This document shows, piece after piece, positions 30,808-42,503 of a stretch of 64,000 bases of DNA. The DNA is taken from assembly GCA_051653965.1 (NCBI GenBank), contig JBOFXG010000008.1:1-64000 (forward strand), read 5' to 3'. This stretch comes from CAMREV01 sp051653965 (GTDB lineage: Bacteria > Bacillota_I > Bacilli_A > Mycoplasmatales > Mycoplasmoidaceae). Made by a program: the position numbers and the translations under genes. Numbering within the stretch: the stretch's first letter is position 1; every line of letters begins with the position of its first letter. The notes under the pieces are model-generated. The model worked only from the letters and a program-made list of their open reading frames with translations, had not been told where the DNA came from and searched no databases.

Positions 30808-33027
30808 ATGTTTAAATATGTACTAAAAAGAATTTTATATACATTAATTACACTTATTGTGCTTTTAACAATATTATTTTTTCTTATGCAATTAATCCCT
30901 GGTTTTCCAATTGAAAAGGCATTAAATGAGACAGATGCTGCTTTCGAAGCTAGACTAAGAGCACTAGGGTTATTAGATAATCCCTTGGTCCAATACTTTA
31001 ACTTTTGAGGTAGATTATTTACAAAGGGTGAATTTGGTATAATTTTCAGAAACTCTGGGAATGTTGTTAATGAATTCATTGAACCAGTGAAATATACATT
31101 GTTGATAGCTTTACCAGCATTTGTTATTTCATCTTTTTTAGGTGTAATATTTGGAACAATTGCTGCATATAATAGAGGAAAATGACAAGATACAGTAATA
31201 AATGTATTTTCTGTTCTTTTCATGTCTATTCCTTCTTTTGTTTTAGCATTATATTTAATTCAATTTGCAGGATTATTAGGATTACCAACAAATGTTGTAG
31301 TTCCAGGAAGTAGTGATTTCACAGTTGGAAAAATGCTTTTATCATTAATTATTCCAATCACCTCAATGGTAATGACTTCTGTTTCAGCTACTGTCTACTT
31401 TACTAGAAATGAATTGGTAGAAATTTTTAAACAAGAATATATCAAAACTGCATTATCAAAAGGTATGAGTTTTAAAGTTGTTGTATTTAAACATGCATTT
31501 AGAAATGCATCAATTCCAATTCTATATTCATTATTGCCATCATTACTTTTAATTATTTCTGGATCTATTATTATTGAAAAATTTTTTAATGTTCCAGGTA
31601 CAGCAGTATTAGTAATAAATGCTGTTCAAACAAATGAGTACTATATTGTATTATTCTCTGCACTATTTTATTCAGGCATTTATTTTTTACTACAAATAGT
31701 TTTTGATGCATTAAGCACAGTTATTGATCCAAGGATAAAATTAGCTGAAAAATCAGGTACTTCATATATTGAACAAATGAAATCATATTTTGCAAGGAAA
31801 AAAGATATTTCATACAATCCACCTGTTCAAATTCTTGCTGAAAAGAAATTATTAAGAGGCGCAGTTATTCCAAAAAAAGAAGATAAATATAATTTAAATT
31901 TTGCAAGACCTGAAGTTAGTTGTGATGGGATTCAAGAATTTGATAAAAAACTATTTAAAAGAATTGACTCAAATTCATTGAATAACAATGAGATTTTGGG
32001 TAAGCCACAAAGTCAATTAACTGATATCTATAAAAGATTTGTTACAAATAAGTTTGCAGTTTTTTGTTCAATTATCCTTATCTTAATAATATTAATCTCA
32101 ATATTTGTTCCTATTTTTGGTCCATCAATTAATGCACCACTAACTTCTGAACTTAAAGACATCATTAGCTTCTTGCCTCCAAGAATTCCTTGATTAGGAA
32201 TAGATGGAACCACAACTCAAATAATGTCTCAAGAAAGATTTGATGCATGAAATATTGCATTAAATGGTGATTTAATTTGAAATGAAATGGGTGATGGTTT
32301 ATTTGAAGTTACATTTAATCCATATAAACTTCCAATGCTATCAAACTACTATCCATTTTTTGGAACAGGTCCGCAAGGTAGAGATTGAATGAATATGTTG
32401 TGAATTAGTACATCAAATTCTTTATACATTGCATTACTAGTTTCATTAGTTTCTACAATAATTGGTTCTATATATGGAGCTATTGCTGGATTTAATGCAG
32501 GTAAACCAATTGATACATTTATGATGAGATTAGTTGAACTTATATCAGGTGTTCCTACAATTGTTTGAATTTTAGTTATTACTCTTGCATTTTCTGGTGG
32601 AGGATTATCAATGGCTACTATTGCTGGTGCTCTAATATTTACAAGTTGAATTTGACCAGCTACAACAGCAAGAATATTTGTTTTAAAATATAAAGATGCA
32701 GATTTTATTAATGCATCAAAAACTTTAGGAGCAAATAGAACTAGATTAATTTTCACTCATTTATTGCCAAATATTTCAGGTAAATTAATGGTTAGATTTG
32801 TTAACCAAATACCTAAAATAATTTTCTTTGAAACCTCATTAGTTTTTTTAGGATTAAAAGCTCCTACAGATGCTAGTCTAGGTACAATGATTGAAACTGC
32901 AAGACAAACAGGTTATGTTCATTTACTATTAGCTCCAACACTAATAATTGTAATCATTACTTTATGTGCTCAAATAATTGCTAATGCATTTAATGATTCA
33001 TTAGATCCAAGGGTAATTGGTAAATAA
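30808..33027 (+). CDS. oppBC: Fused oligopeptide permease (OppB-OppC in one chain)
   Basis: The protein has 739 residues. The first half (about 1-315) is a complete OppB-type permease: MFKYVLKRILYTLITLIVLL start, the EAA-loop region YIKTALSKGMSFKVVVFKHA, and the normal end VFDALSTVIDPRIK. Without a stop or restart it runs through a hydrophilic linker (about 316-405) into a complete OppC: NKFAVFCSIILILIILISI, GTGPQGRDWMNML, the second EAA loop FINASKTLGANRTRLIFTH, and SFNDSLDPR-type end NAFNDSLDPRVIGK. OppB and OppC are normally separate genes. I checked the junction codon by codon and found no TAA or TAG. GGGAGAAAAA precedes the ATG. The unit forms the membrane channel of the peptide importer. 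Confidence 0.92.
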
Positions 33028-33028
33028 T

Positions 33029-34306
33029 ATGATTAAAAATAATATATTTGTAGAAAACAAAACAGATAAACCACCAAAGCTTTTGGAAATAAAAAATCTT
33101 TCTGTATATTTTAAAAATAAACTGGGTTTAATTAGAGCTGTTAGAGATATTTCTTTTTCAATTAATGAAGGAGAGATAGTTGGACTGGTTGGAGAATCTG
33201 GATCTGGTAAATCAGTTACATTAAAATCACTTGTTGGGTTTAATGAATTTAGTATTACTGAATCTAAGAAAATGCAATTTCAAAACATTGATTTATCAAA
33301 GTTACATAAAAATGATTTTAACTTTATTAGAGGAACTCAAATTGGATATATTCCTCAAGATCCTCTAATGTCTTTAAATCCTACGCAAAAAATTAAAAAC
33401 CAAGTTTTTGAAGCATATTTAGTTTCACAAAAAAGAAAACACCAATGAGATGTTTTTTTGCTTAAAAATAAATTCAAAGAAAAATTTAAAAATATTGATA
33501 AAAAAAATGATCAATATATTTCTGAAAAAAATTTATTGAAAAATGAAATAAAAAAATTAAATGACTCATACAAAAATATAACTAATAAAGAAGAAGTCCA
33601 TAAAAGAAGTAAAGATATTTTAGAATATATTGGAATTGATGATGTTGAAAAAAAATGAAATCTTTATCCGCATGAATTCTCTGGTGGTATGAGACAAAGA
33701 ATTGTTATTGCAATTGCAATAATTGCTAAACCTAAATTAATAATTGCTGATGAACCAACAACAGCATTAGATGTTACAGTTCAAGCTAAAGTTATTGATT
33801 TAATTAAAAAAATGTCAAAAAAATTTAATGTTGCAGTTATTTTTATTTCACATAACATTGGATTAGTTGCAAACCTTTGTGATTATATTTATGTGATGTA
33901 TGCTGGAAAAATAGTTGAACAAGCTAAAACTTGAGAATTATTTTCAAATCCAAGACATCCATATACATGAGCGCTAATTTCTTCAATTCCAGATGCACAT
34001 ACTAATTCTAAATTAACATTGATTCCTGGTTCTCCTCCCAACATGATTAGTCCAATTAAAGGTGATGCATTTGCTCCAAGAAATAAGTATGCAATTAAAT
34101 TAGACTTTGAGAAACAACCACCAATGTTTAAAATTTCAGAGTCACATAAAGCAGCAACTTGATTACTTCATCCTCAAAGTCCTAATATTCCAGTACCGAG
34201 CGAAGTTGTTAAAAAAATCAATAGCGCTATTGGCGCAATAAGCAATAAAAAGAAGGAGGACAAACATGGAAAAAAAGATAATACTAAAAATAGAAAATCT
34301 AAATAA
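33029..34306 (+). CDS. oppD: Oligopeptide ABC transporter ATP-binding protein OppD
   Basis: The protein has 425 residues. Walker A is GESGSGKS, the Q-loop is PQDPLMSLNPT (about residue 109), the ABC signature is FSGGMRQR (about 217), Walker B is LIIADEPTTALD, and the H-loop is ISHNIGLV. Between Q-loop and signature there is an extra Lys-rich coiled coil of about 45 residues. The C-terminal LLHPQSPNIPVP region is the peptide-transporter-specific end, but the usual Fe-S Cys cluster is not evident. A TTG at 33017 is in frame, but the ATG at 33029 is preferred. Its 3' end overlaps oppF by 41 bp. Confidence 0.93.
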
Positions 34307-36581
34307 ATTTTTTGAAAGTAGAAATAACTATAAAATTGCATTAGACAATATATCTTTTGAAGTAGCAGAAGGTGATTTTTTAGGTATCATTGGTGAATCC
34401 GGAAGTGGTAAAACTACTCTTGGAAGAACAATTATAAGACTTTGTGATGCTACAAGTGGAAAAATTAAATTATTTAATCAAAATATTTCTAATAAAAAAA
34501 TTAATAAACAAGAAAACCTTGAAATATGTAGATCAATCCAAATGATTTTCCAAGACCCTCTTTCTTCTTTAAATCCAAAAATGAATATTTTAAAAATTAT
34601 TTCTGAACCGATAATAATTAATAAAACATTAAAAAAAGAAAATGCTCAAATAATTGAATCAAGACACAAAGTTAATTTTCTATTTGAATATGAAATGTTA
34701 TCAGAATTAAATCAAAATAAATATCAGAATATTTATGAATATTTTATTCAATATAAAAAGATAATTAATGAAACTATATCAAAACTTGATGTTTTCAAAT
34801 TTACAAATAATTATAGTTGAACTGAATCATTCACCGACTTAGAAACTGTCCTTGATTATTATATTATGGCTCAGAAACCAGTAATTCAAATTCTTAATAA
34901 TATGTATGACAATGCAAAAAAAATTATAAGTTCATATGATAGAAAAATTAAATCAAATAATTTAGAACCAATTTATTCAAAATATATTGAATATTCAAAT
35001 AATTTAGATGAAGCAAAAGCAGATTTTGGCAATAAAGAAAATAGTATTAATAATTTAAAAAATAAGTTTAAAAAAATAAATGCTGATATAGCTTTTTTTA
35101 AAAATAATAGATTGGTTAAAGGTGAAATTAAAGATTTAAAAATTCATATAAAATTAAACCACAATGGAATGAAAATTGCTAAAACTAAAAGAGATTATAA
35201 TTTTCAAAAACTTTCATTAATTAGAGATGAATTAAAATTAAAAATATTAAAAGATTTTTTAAATTTTGAAAATGTTGATGAAGAAAACATAATCAATGAA
35301 TATAAAAAAATTAGAAACATTATTGATGAATTTTTTAGAAATGAATTTACAGGAATTTTCAATAGCAATCTTTCTGAAAACTATGAAGAAAAAATGAATT
35401 CAATCGATTATGAATTAATAAAAAAAGAAATTGAAAATAACTTATCGAAAAGCTTAATTGATTTCAAAAATAAATTACAAATTATCAATCAAAAAAATGA
35501 AATTATAATCAATGACCTTTTATCTGAAAAAACATTTATTATGGAAGAAATTTCTAAATTAAAATCAAAAAAAAGAGAGCAAGAAAAAACATTCTATAAT
35601 AGTGAATCATATATTCAAAAAAATAATGATTTTAAAAAAGTAAAAGATGAAATTAATTTATTAAGAAAAGATAAACATAAAAAGAATAATGAATTTTTTA
35701 AAAATAATTTATCCGAAATTAAAGCTAAAATTAAAATTGAATTAAAAGAAGTTAAAAGTAAAAAAGATTTATTAAATAAAAAAATAGAATTATTAATAAA
35801 AGATTTATTAGCAATTAGACCAACTGAACTAGCAAACTTTTCAAAAAAAGATGCATCACAAGTAGTTAAAAAAAATACAAAAGCAATGAAGGAGCAATTC
35901 AAAAATAAATTATCTTCATTTAAATTAATTGATTTTGAATTTCATAAAATTCTTGAATATTATTTTATAGAAGAAAAAATTTGTTCTTCAAATAAATCTA
36001 AATTATTTTTCTATAGAAATGATTTTTTAAAAATAATGATTTTAGAAAAAGTTTTTGATTTATTAGAATCAGTTGGATTAAAAAAAGAACATGCTTACAG
36101 ATATCCACATGAGTTTTCTGGTGGCCAAAGACAAAGAATTGTTATTGCAAGAGCATTAATCAATGATCCTAAAATAATAATTGCAGATGAAGCTATTTCA
36201 GCTCTTGATGTTTCTATTCAAGCTCAGGTTGTTAATATGATGAAAGATCTATGTGAAAAAAGAAAAGTAACATTTTTATTTATTGCCCATGATATATCAA
36301 TGGTTCACTATATTTGTAACAAAGTATTAATAATGCATAATGGTAAAATTGTTGAAAAAGGTGTTACTAATAAAATATTTAAAAATCCTGTTCACCCCTA
36401 TACTAAATCATTATTAAAAGCTGTACCTGAATTATGAAAAATGGATGTAGATTTATCTTTATTTGAAGATAATTCTAACTATGCTGACTCATATTCAATT
36501 TCAAATAAACCTCAATTTATGAAAGTTGAAAATCATCATGAAGTTCTTGCAACAGAAGAACAATTTAATAAGTGAACATAA
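34266..36581 (+). CDS. oppF: Oligopeptide ABC transporter ATP-binding protein OppF with long insertion
   Basis: The protein has 771 residues, about 450 more than a standard OppF. Walker A is GESGSGKTT and the Q-loop is FQDPLSSLNPK (about residue 97). The signature FSGGQRQR appears only at about residue 618, followed by IIADEAISALD and the FIAHDISMVHY H-loop. The insertion between Q-loop and signature is strongly charged coiled coil. A large OppF of similar kind is known in other mycoplasmas (M. genitalium MG080 is over 800 residues), so this looks like a lineage trait, not a fusion error. AAGGAGG, inside the end of oppD, gives a strong ribosome binding site. Confidence 0.93.
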
Positions 36582-37069
36582 TGAAGACCGGAAGACACAT
36601 TGCAAGAGATACTTCTACATTAAATGGAAGTAAAGAAAATAATCAAAAAGATCATTATCTTAAATTGCCATCTGGCATTGTTCCACTAATACTTAATTTG
36701 ATATTTTTTACAATATTGCTACTTTTAGGAATTTATATACCAAATGAAAAAATTGGATGAACAGATTCATTTGTGATTGCTTCATATGTTACTTTTGGAT
36801 TAGATATTTTGTGATTAGTTGGAAGACAAGATTTCTTTCAAGATGGGAGATTTTATATTTTTTCAATTTGAAAAAAATCTTTTGGATGAAAAGTTAAAGA
36901 AAAAGTACATTCATCTTCTACATATGCTAAAAACAATATTGAAAATTCATATGAATACAAAGTTTTTTTATCTAAAAGAAAAAATAATACTACAAAACTA
37001 TTTTGAGTTTCATTAATAATTCATTTAATTCTAGTAATTATTTCAACAATTTTAATCTTTATAATTTAA
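36581..37069 (+). CDS. Membrane protein at the end of the opp operon
   Basis: The protein has 162 residues and begins one base inside the oppF stop (TAATG). A polar N-terminus of about 30 residues precedes three hydrophobic helices: PLILNLIFFTILLLLGIYIP, SFVIASYVTFGLDILWLVG and the C-terminal VSLIIHLILVIISTILIFII. FFQDGRFYIFSIWKKSFGW between helices 2 and 3 resembles the small DUF3899 membrane proteins of mollicutes, by eye. Coupling to oppF suggests a link to the transporter, but no function is known. Confidence 0.7.
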
Positions 37070-37129
37070 GAGTTAATAATTATATATTACAATATTTAAT
37101 ATATAATTATTTTTAGTATGGAGTTTTAA

Positions 37130-37357
37130 ATGGAATTAGCATTAGGTTTAGGATTAGGTTTAGGGATCCCAATTTCATTAGCATTAGGAGCTTTTGTAGG
37201 TTATTATTTTGCAATGAAACACTTTAAAAAACAATTAAAAAATAATCCACCAGTAAATGAAAAACAAATAAGAATGCTTTATCAACAAATGGGTAGAAAA
37301 CCTACTGAAAAGCAAATTAAACAAATAATGGAATCGTTTAAAAAACAAGCTAAATAA
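37130..37357 (+). CDS. yneF: YneF-family (UPF0154) small membrane protein
   Basis: The protein has 75 residues. An N-terminal Gly/Leu-rich transmembrane helix (LGLGLGLGIPISLALGAFVG) is followed by the conserved cytosolic part NPPVNEKQIRMLYQQMGRKP and SEKQ-like TEKQIKQIM. This matches the UPF0154/YneF family, widespread in Firmicutes and mollicutes and of unknown role. TATGGAG provides the ribosome binding site. It starts an engB-valS run. Confidence 0.92.
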   Translation: MELALGLGLGLGIPISLALGAFVGYYFAMKHFKKQLKNNPPVNEKQIRMLYQQMGRKPTEKQIKQIMESFKKQAK

Positions 37358-37361
37358 TTTT

Positions 37362-37928
37362 ATGGTATCTTTTATAAAATCTGCCTCTAAAGAATCAGAA
37401 TGAATTAATGATGATAAAATTGAAATTTGTTTTATTGGCAGATCTAATGTTGGTAAATCTACTTTAATTAATTCTCTAGCAAAACAAAAAATTTCAAGAA
37501 CATCAAATACTCCAGGTAGAACACAATTAGTAAACTTCTTTGATTTTGGTAAATATCGTTTAATTGATTTACCTGGTTACGGATATGCAAAAGTTAACAA
37601 AGGTAAAAAAGAAGAACTTAATATAATGATTGAAGAATATTTAGTTAATAGAAAAAATCTTTATGCTGTCTTTCAAATTTGTGATTGTAATGTTTTAACT
37701 GATAGAGATCAAACAATGGCAAGATTTTTAAAATCTAAGTTTACTAATCATTATATTATTTTAAATAAAATAGACAAACAAAATAAAAGCTTCTATGATA
37801 ATAATATTAATAAAATTGCAAAATACTTTAATACTCCAAAAGATCTATTTATTCCTGTAAGTGCAAAGAAAAGTTTGCAAATAAATTTATTAGAAAAAAA
37901 GATAGATGAAATTTTAAAAAATAGGTAA
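37362..37928 (+). CDS. engB: Ribosome biogenesis GTP-binding protein
   Basis: The protein has 188 residues. G1 is GRSNVGKST, G3 is DLPGYGYAK, G4 is NKID, and G5 is PVSAKK. RTSNTPGRTQLVNFFDFG is the typical switch region of YihA/YsxC/EngB, needed for large-subunit assembly. The ATG is 4 bp after the yneF stop, in a TAATTTTATG junction. The first Trp is TGA, so the beginning of the gene is lost in a standard-code reading. Confidence 0.95.
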
Positions 37929-37933
37929 AAATA

Positions 37934-40501
37934 ATGGATAAAATTTTCAACCCAAGTAAATTTGAAGATGAAATATTTAAATTTTGAATTGAATCAAAAT
38001 TATTTGATAAAAATAATAATAATAAACCTAAGTATTATATTATTTTGCCTCCTCCAAATATTACTGGAATACTACATTTAGGCCATGCTTGAGATGGTAC
38101 AATTCAAGATGTAATGATTAGATATAAAAGACTTAAAGGTTTTAATACTTTATGAATAGCAGGTATGGATCATGCAGGAATTGCAACTCAAACAAAGTTT
38201 GAAAGTTATTTAACAGAAAACAAAATTTCAAAAGATAAATTTTCAAGAAAAGAATTTATTAATGAGCTTTCTAAATGAGCTAATAACAATGCAGATAATA
38301 TTAGAGACCAATGAAAAAAAATGGGATTTGCTCTTGATTATAAAAATGAAAAATTTACTTTAAGTAGTGATAACTCAAAATTTGTTAACAAAGTATTTGT
38401 TGATCTTTATAATCAAGGTTTAATTTATAGAGATTATAAATTAGTAAATTGAGATGTTAAATTACAAACAGCAGTTTCGAATATAGAATTAATTAATAAA
38501 GAAGTTGAAAATAATATTTATTACATTTTTTATAAAGTTGAAAATTCAAATAAAAAATTAGTTATAGCAACAACAAGACCAGAAACAATGTTTACAGACA
38601 CATGTTTAGTTGTAAATCCTAAAGATGAAAGATATAAAAATTTAATTGGTAAATTTGTTATAAATCCCGCAAATAATAAAAAAATAAAAATAATTTCAGA
38701 TAATTATGTAGATTTAGAATATGGAACAGGTGTAATGAAATGTACACCAGCTCATGATTTTAATGACTATGAAATTGGTAAAAAATACAATCAGAATTTT
38801 TTCACATGCATTAATTATGATGGAACAATGAACGAAAATGCTTTAGAGTTTGAAGGTAAAGATAGATTTATTTGTAGAAAGCTATTAATAGAAAAATTAA
38901 CAAAAAATGGTTTTGTTAAAAAAATTGAAATTCAAAAATCAAATATCAATTATTCTGAAAGAAGCAATGAAGTAATTGAGCCATTATTATCTTTACAATG
39001 ATTTATGAAAATGGAAAAGATTGCAAAGAAAATCAAGAAAAATCAAAAAACAAAAAATAAGATAATATTTTATCCCAAAAGATTTGATGAAAATCTTTCT
39101 TATTGATTAGACAAAATAGAAGATTGATGTATTTCTAGACAATTATTATGGGGACATCAAATACCTGCATGATTCAATAATAAAAATAATAAAATATATG
39201 TTGGTACAACTCCTCCAAAAGGAAAGGAATGAGTTAGAGACAATGATGTTTTTGACACATGATTTTCATCTGGTATGTGACCAATTTTGGCTACAAATAA
39301 TTCTTTAACAAATCTTGATTTTGTTCCAAGCAATCTTTTAGTAACAGGTTATGACATTATTTTTTTTTGAGTTGCAAGAATGATGATATTTTCGGAATTA
39401 ATAAAAAAATCAATTCCATTTAATGATGTTTTCATTCACGGATTAGTAAGAGACTCTCAAGGTAGAAAAATGTCTAAATCTTTGAACAATGGAATTGATC
39501 CAATGGAAATTATAAAAAAATATGGAGCCGATTCATTAAGATTGTTTCTAATTAGCTCTTCAACAATAGGAGAAGATTTAATTTATTCTGAAGATAAAAT
39601 TATTTCTATGTCTAAATTTTTAAACAAACTATGAAACATTGCTAATTTTATTGAAATTAAAATAATTAATAAAAAAAATAATATAAATTCTAAACCAGAT
39701 TATTTTGATAAATGAATTATGAATAAGTTTAATAATTTTATAAAGGAATATGAAAATGATTTTGATAAATACAATTTTGTTGTTGCAACTTCAAAATTAT
39801 TGAAATTTATTAAAAATGATTTTTCAGGAATATATATTGAATTAAACAAATGAAAATTAAATACAGATAATAATTATTTTAATTATCTAGTTTCAGATAT
39901 TTATAAAAACATCTTGATTCTTATACATCCATTTTGTCCATTTGTATCAGAAAAAATTTATAGTTCTATTTATTCGCAAAAATCTATTTTAAATGAAAAA
40001 TATCCATTAAAATATCATTCTTCAAAAGAAAATGTTATTGATAATTTATTAGTGATTATTGAACAAGTAAGAAAATATAAATGAGAAAATAAATTAAATA
40101 AGAAATATGAAATAAAAATAAATCTTTTTTTAGACAAAGATATAAATAATTCTTTGGTGAAAAACATTAAATACCTATATAACTTTTTAAAAATAGAAAA
40201 TATTGTTATTAATGATATTAAAATCAAAGACAAAGAATTGGTTTTAAAAAATGAATTCTTTGTCTCTAATAATTTTACAATTGAATATTTATATGAAAAA
40301 ATAGGTAACTTAAATGCTGATAAAGAAAATATTTTGAAGGAGATTTCTAAAGTTAAATTTGAGATTGAAAGATCTAAAAAAATTTTAGGCAATAAAAACT
40401 ATATTTTAAAGGCCCCTGAAAAATTAGTAAATATTGAAAAAAGTAAATTAATTTCTAATAAGAAAATACTAATTGAATTAGAATCACAATACAAAAAATA
40501 A
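37934..40501 (+). CDS. valS: Valine--tRNA ligase
   Basis: The protein has 855 residues. The class I motifs are LPPPNITGILHLGHAWDGT (HIGH region) and GRKMSKSLNNGIDP (KMSKS). The CP1 editing domain is marked by ATTRPETMFTDTC and the end of its insertion by CTPAHDFNDYEIG. WCISRQLLWGHQIPAW is the conserved Trp-rich core. A C-terminal coiled coil (about 790-850) is the tRNA-binding arm. Length and domains are normal. It begins 5 bp after engB and ends 35 bp before the comEC-like gene. Confidence 0.96.
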
Positions 40502-40536
40502 TTTAATCAAACATAAATAAATATGAGAAGGTATTT

Positions 40537-41592
40537 ATGTTTTATAAAAATTCCAAAATTGATTATTTTTGAATTCTCTTTTTTATAAAAACAATATTAA
40601 TGTTTTACATATTTCCAATAATAGCACCAATATTATTGCTTTTTGTTTTAGCATATATGATTTTTTATAAAATAGATTTAAAAAATAAGTTGATAGCAAT
40701 ATCAATTGCATTTCTAATATATTTTTCTTTATTATTCAATAAACATACAAAAATCTACTTTGGAGACTGAATTGATTCAATGTTTTCTTTTTCCATTAGA
40801 GATTGAACAATTAATTTTATTAAAAATAATTACAGCGATAAAAGTGAATCATTAATATTACTAATGGGATTTGGAATTAAGAAAAATGATAATTTTAATA
40901 TTTATGAAATATTTATAACATTATCAATTTCACATTTAATAATTGTAAGTGGTTATCATTTATCTTTTCTATCAAGATTTTTTAAAAAAATATTCAAGAA
41001 TTATTACTTAAGAATAAGTGTATTAGTAATTTTTATGTTAATAATAAATTATAATTTAGATTTTAATTTTGGTATATTAAGATCATCAATTTTTTTATTA
41101 CTAATGTCCAATCCAAATAAGAAAAATAATCCTTTACATATGTTATCCTTTTCTGGAATAATAATTTTATTTTTTTGTCCACTATCATTAACTAATTTTT
41201 CATTTTTAATGAGTTATATTGCAACATATTTGTTAATAGTAATTACATATAAAAAAGATAATAAAATAATAAAATTTGCTTCACCAATTTTTATTAATAT
41301 TTTATTATTACCAATAATTAGTCAATTTTCAGAACATATTTCTATAACAGGTATTTTATTTTCATTTTTTTATTCAAGTATTTTTTGTTATTTATTTCTA
41401 TTTTCTACTTTTTGCTTTTGATTTATAAATTTAGATTTTATATTTTCATGATTTTATGATGCTCTATATTTTTTATTGGATACATTTTTAAATTTTAATT
41501 TTAAAATAGAAATTTTTAATTGGAGTATTATTATGATAACTATTTTTTACATGATCTTTTTTTCATTTATTGCAAAAAAACTAAATGAATAA
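40537..41592 (+). CDS. Short ComEC/Rec2-like membrane protein
   Basis: The protein has 351 residues with roughly eight hydrophobic helices. SISHLIIVSGYHLSFLSRFF and LDFNFGILRSSIFLLLM match the competence domain of ComEC, the DNA-uptake channel. The usual ComEC N-terminal OB domain and C-terminal metallo-beta-lactamase domain are absent, making it about half the usual length. The gene order comEC-holA is conserved in Firmicutes, which supports the call. AGAAGG precedes the ATG. Whether it still imports DNA is unknown. Confidence 0.82.
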
Positions 41593-41621
41593 TTGCATAA
41601 AATATTTTATATAATTCATAT

Positions 41622-42503
41622 ATGAAAATAATATACTCACCTGACAAAAACTTTATTTTAAAAAAAATATATTTTAATAATAATTTTTTAACTAAACATT
41701 TATTTTTTGAAGAAAACTATGATGAAATAGAAAAAATTATCAACTCTAATAATTTATTTATTTCTAATGAAAATTATATAATATCTAATTGTAAATTTTT
41801 AGAAAAACTAGATGAAAAAAAAATTTCATTTTTAAATAGTATAAATAAAAACAATATTATACTAACTAGTGTATCTAAAAAAATAGATTTAGCTAATCTT
41901 TCAAAAATAAAAAATATTAACATTGATTTTATTCCTGAGCTTAATATGCTAACAATGAAAAATTATATAAATCAATTGTTAAATAATAAAGGAATTAAAA
42001 TATCGAATTATGAATTACTATACTTAATGTTAATTCCTAATTCAAGCATTATAGATAATGAAATAAATAAGCTTTCATTATTAAATCTAGATATGATTGA
42101 TGATAAGATTATTAATAATGTTGTACATGATTATTCAAAGGAAAATATTTTTGATTTAATAATATTTCTTTTGAATAAAAACTATGTTGACTTGTTTAAA
42201 TGTTTAGATAATTTGTTATTTGCTGGAAACAAAATTGAAACAATTATTTCCATAATATCTGATCAATTATTCAATCTTAAAAACTATATTGAAATTTTTG
42301 AAAAAACAAATAGTTTTGAATCTATACATCAAAAATTAAATATAGAACAATATAAAATAAAGAAATTTTATAATATAATAAGTTTGAATAGTTCCTTTAA
42401 AATAAATTCAATTTTATTGGATTTATTAGAAATCGATATAAATATAAAAAAGAAAAATTATAATTCATACATAGAATTAAAAAGATTTTTTTTAGAGGTT
42501 TAA
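41622..42503 (+). CDS. holA: DNA polymerase III delta subunit
   Basis: The protein has 293 residues. It is poorly conserved in sequence, as usual for delta, but the layout fits: an N-terminal domain ending with DFIPELNMLTMKNYINQLLN, the motif YLMLIPNSSIIDNEINKLSL that matches delta's helical region (pattern G-x-D-x-x-x-x-x-E-x-x-K-L), and a C-terminal helical collar. Position directly downstream of the comEC-like gene is typical for holA. It opens the sliding clamp as part of the clamp loader. It abuts the next gene with no gap. Confidence 0.82.
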   Translation: MKIIYSPDKNFILKKIYFNNNFLTKHLFFEENYDEIEKIINSNNLFISNENYIISNCKFLEKLDEKKISFLNSINKNNIILTSVSKKIDLANLSKIKNINIDFIPELNMLTMKNYINQLLNNKGIKISNYELLYLMLIPNSSIIDNEINKLSLLNLDMIDDKIINNVVHDYSKENIFDLIIFLLNKNYVDLFKCLDNLLFAGNKIETIISIISDQLFNLKNYIEIFEKTNSFESIHQKLNIEQYKIKKFYNIISLNSSFKINSILLDLLEIDINIKKKNYNSYIELKRFFLEV

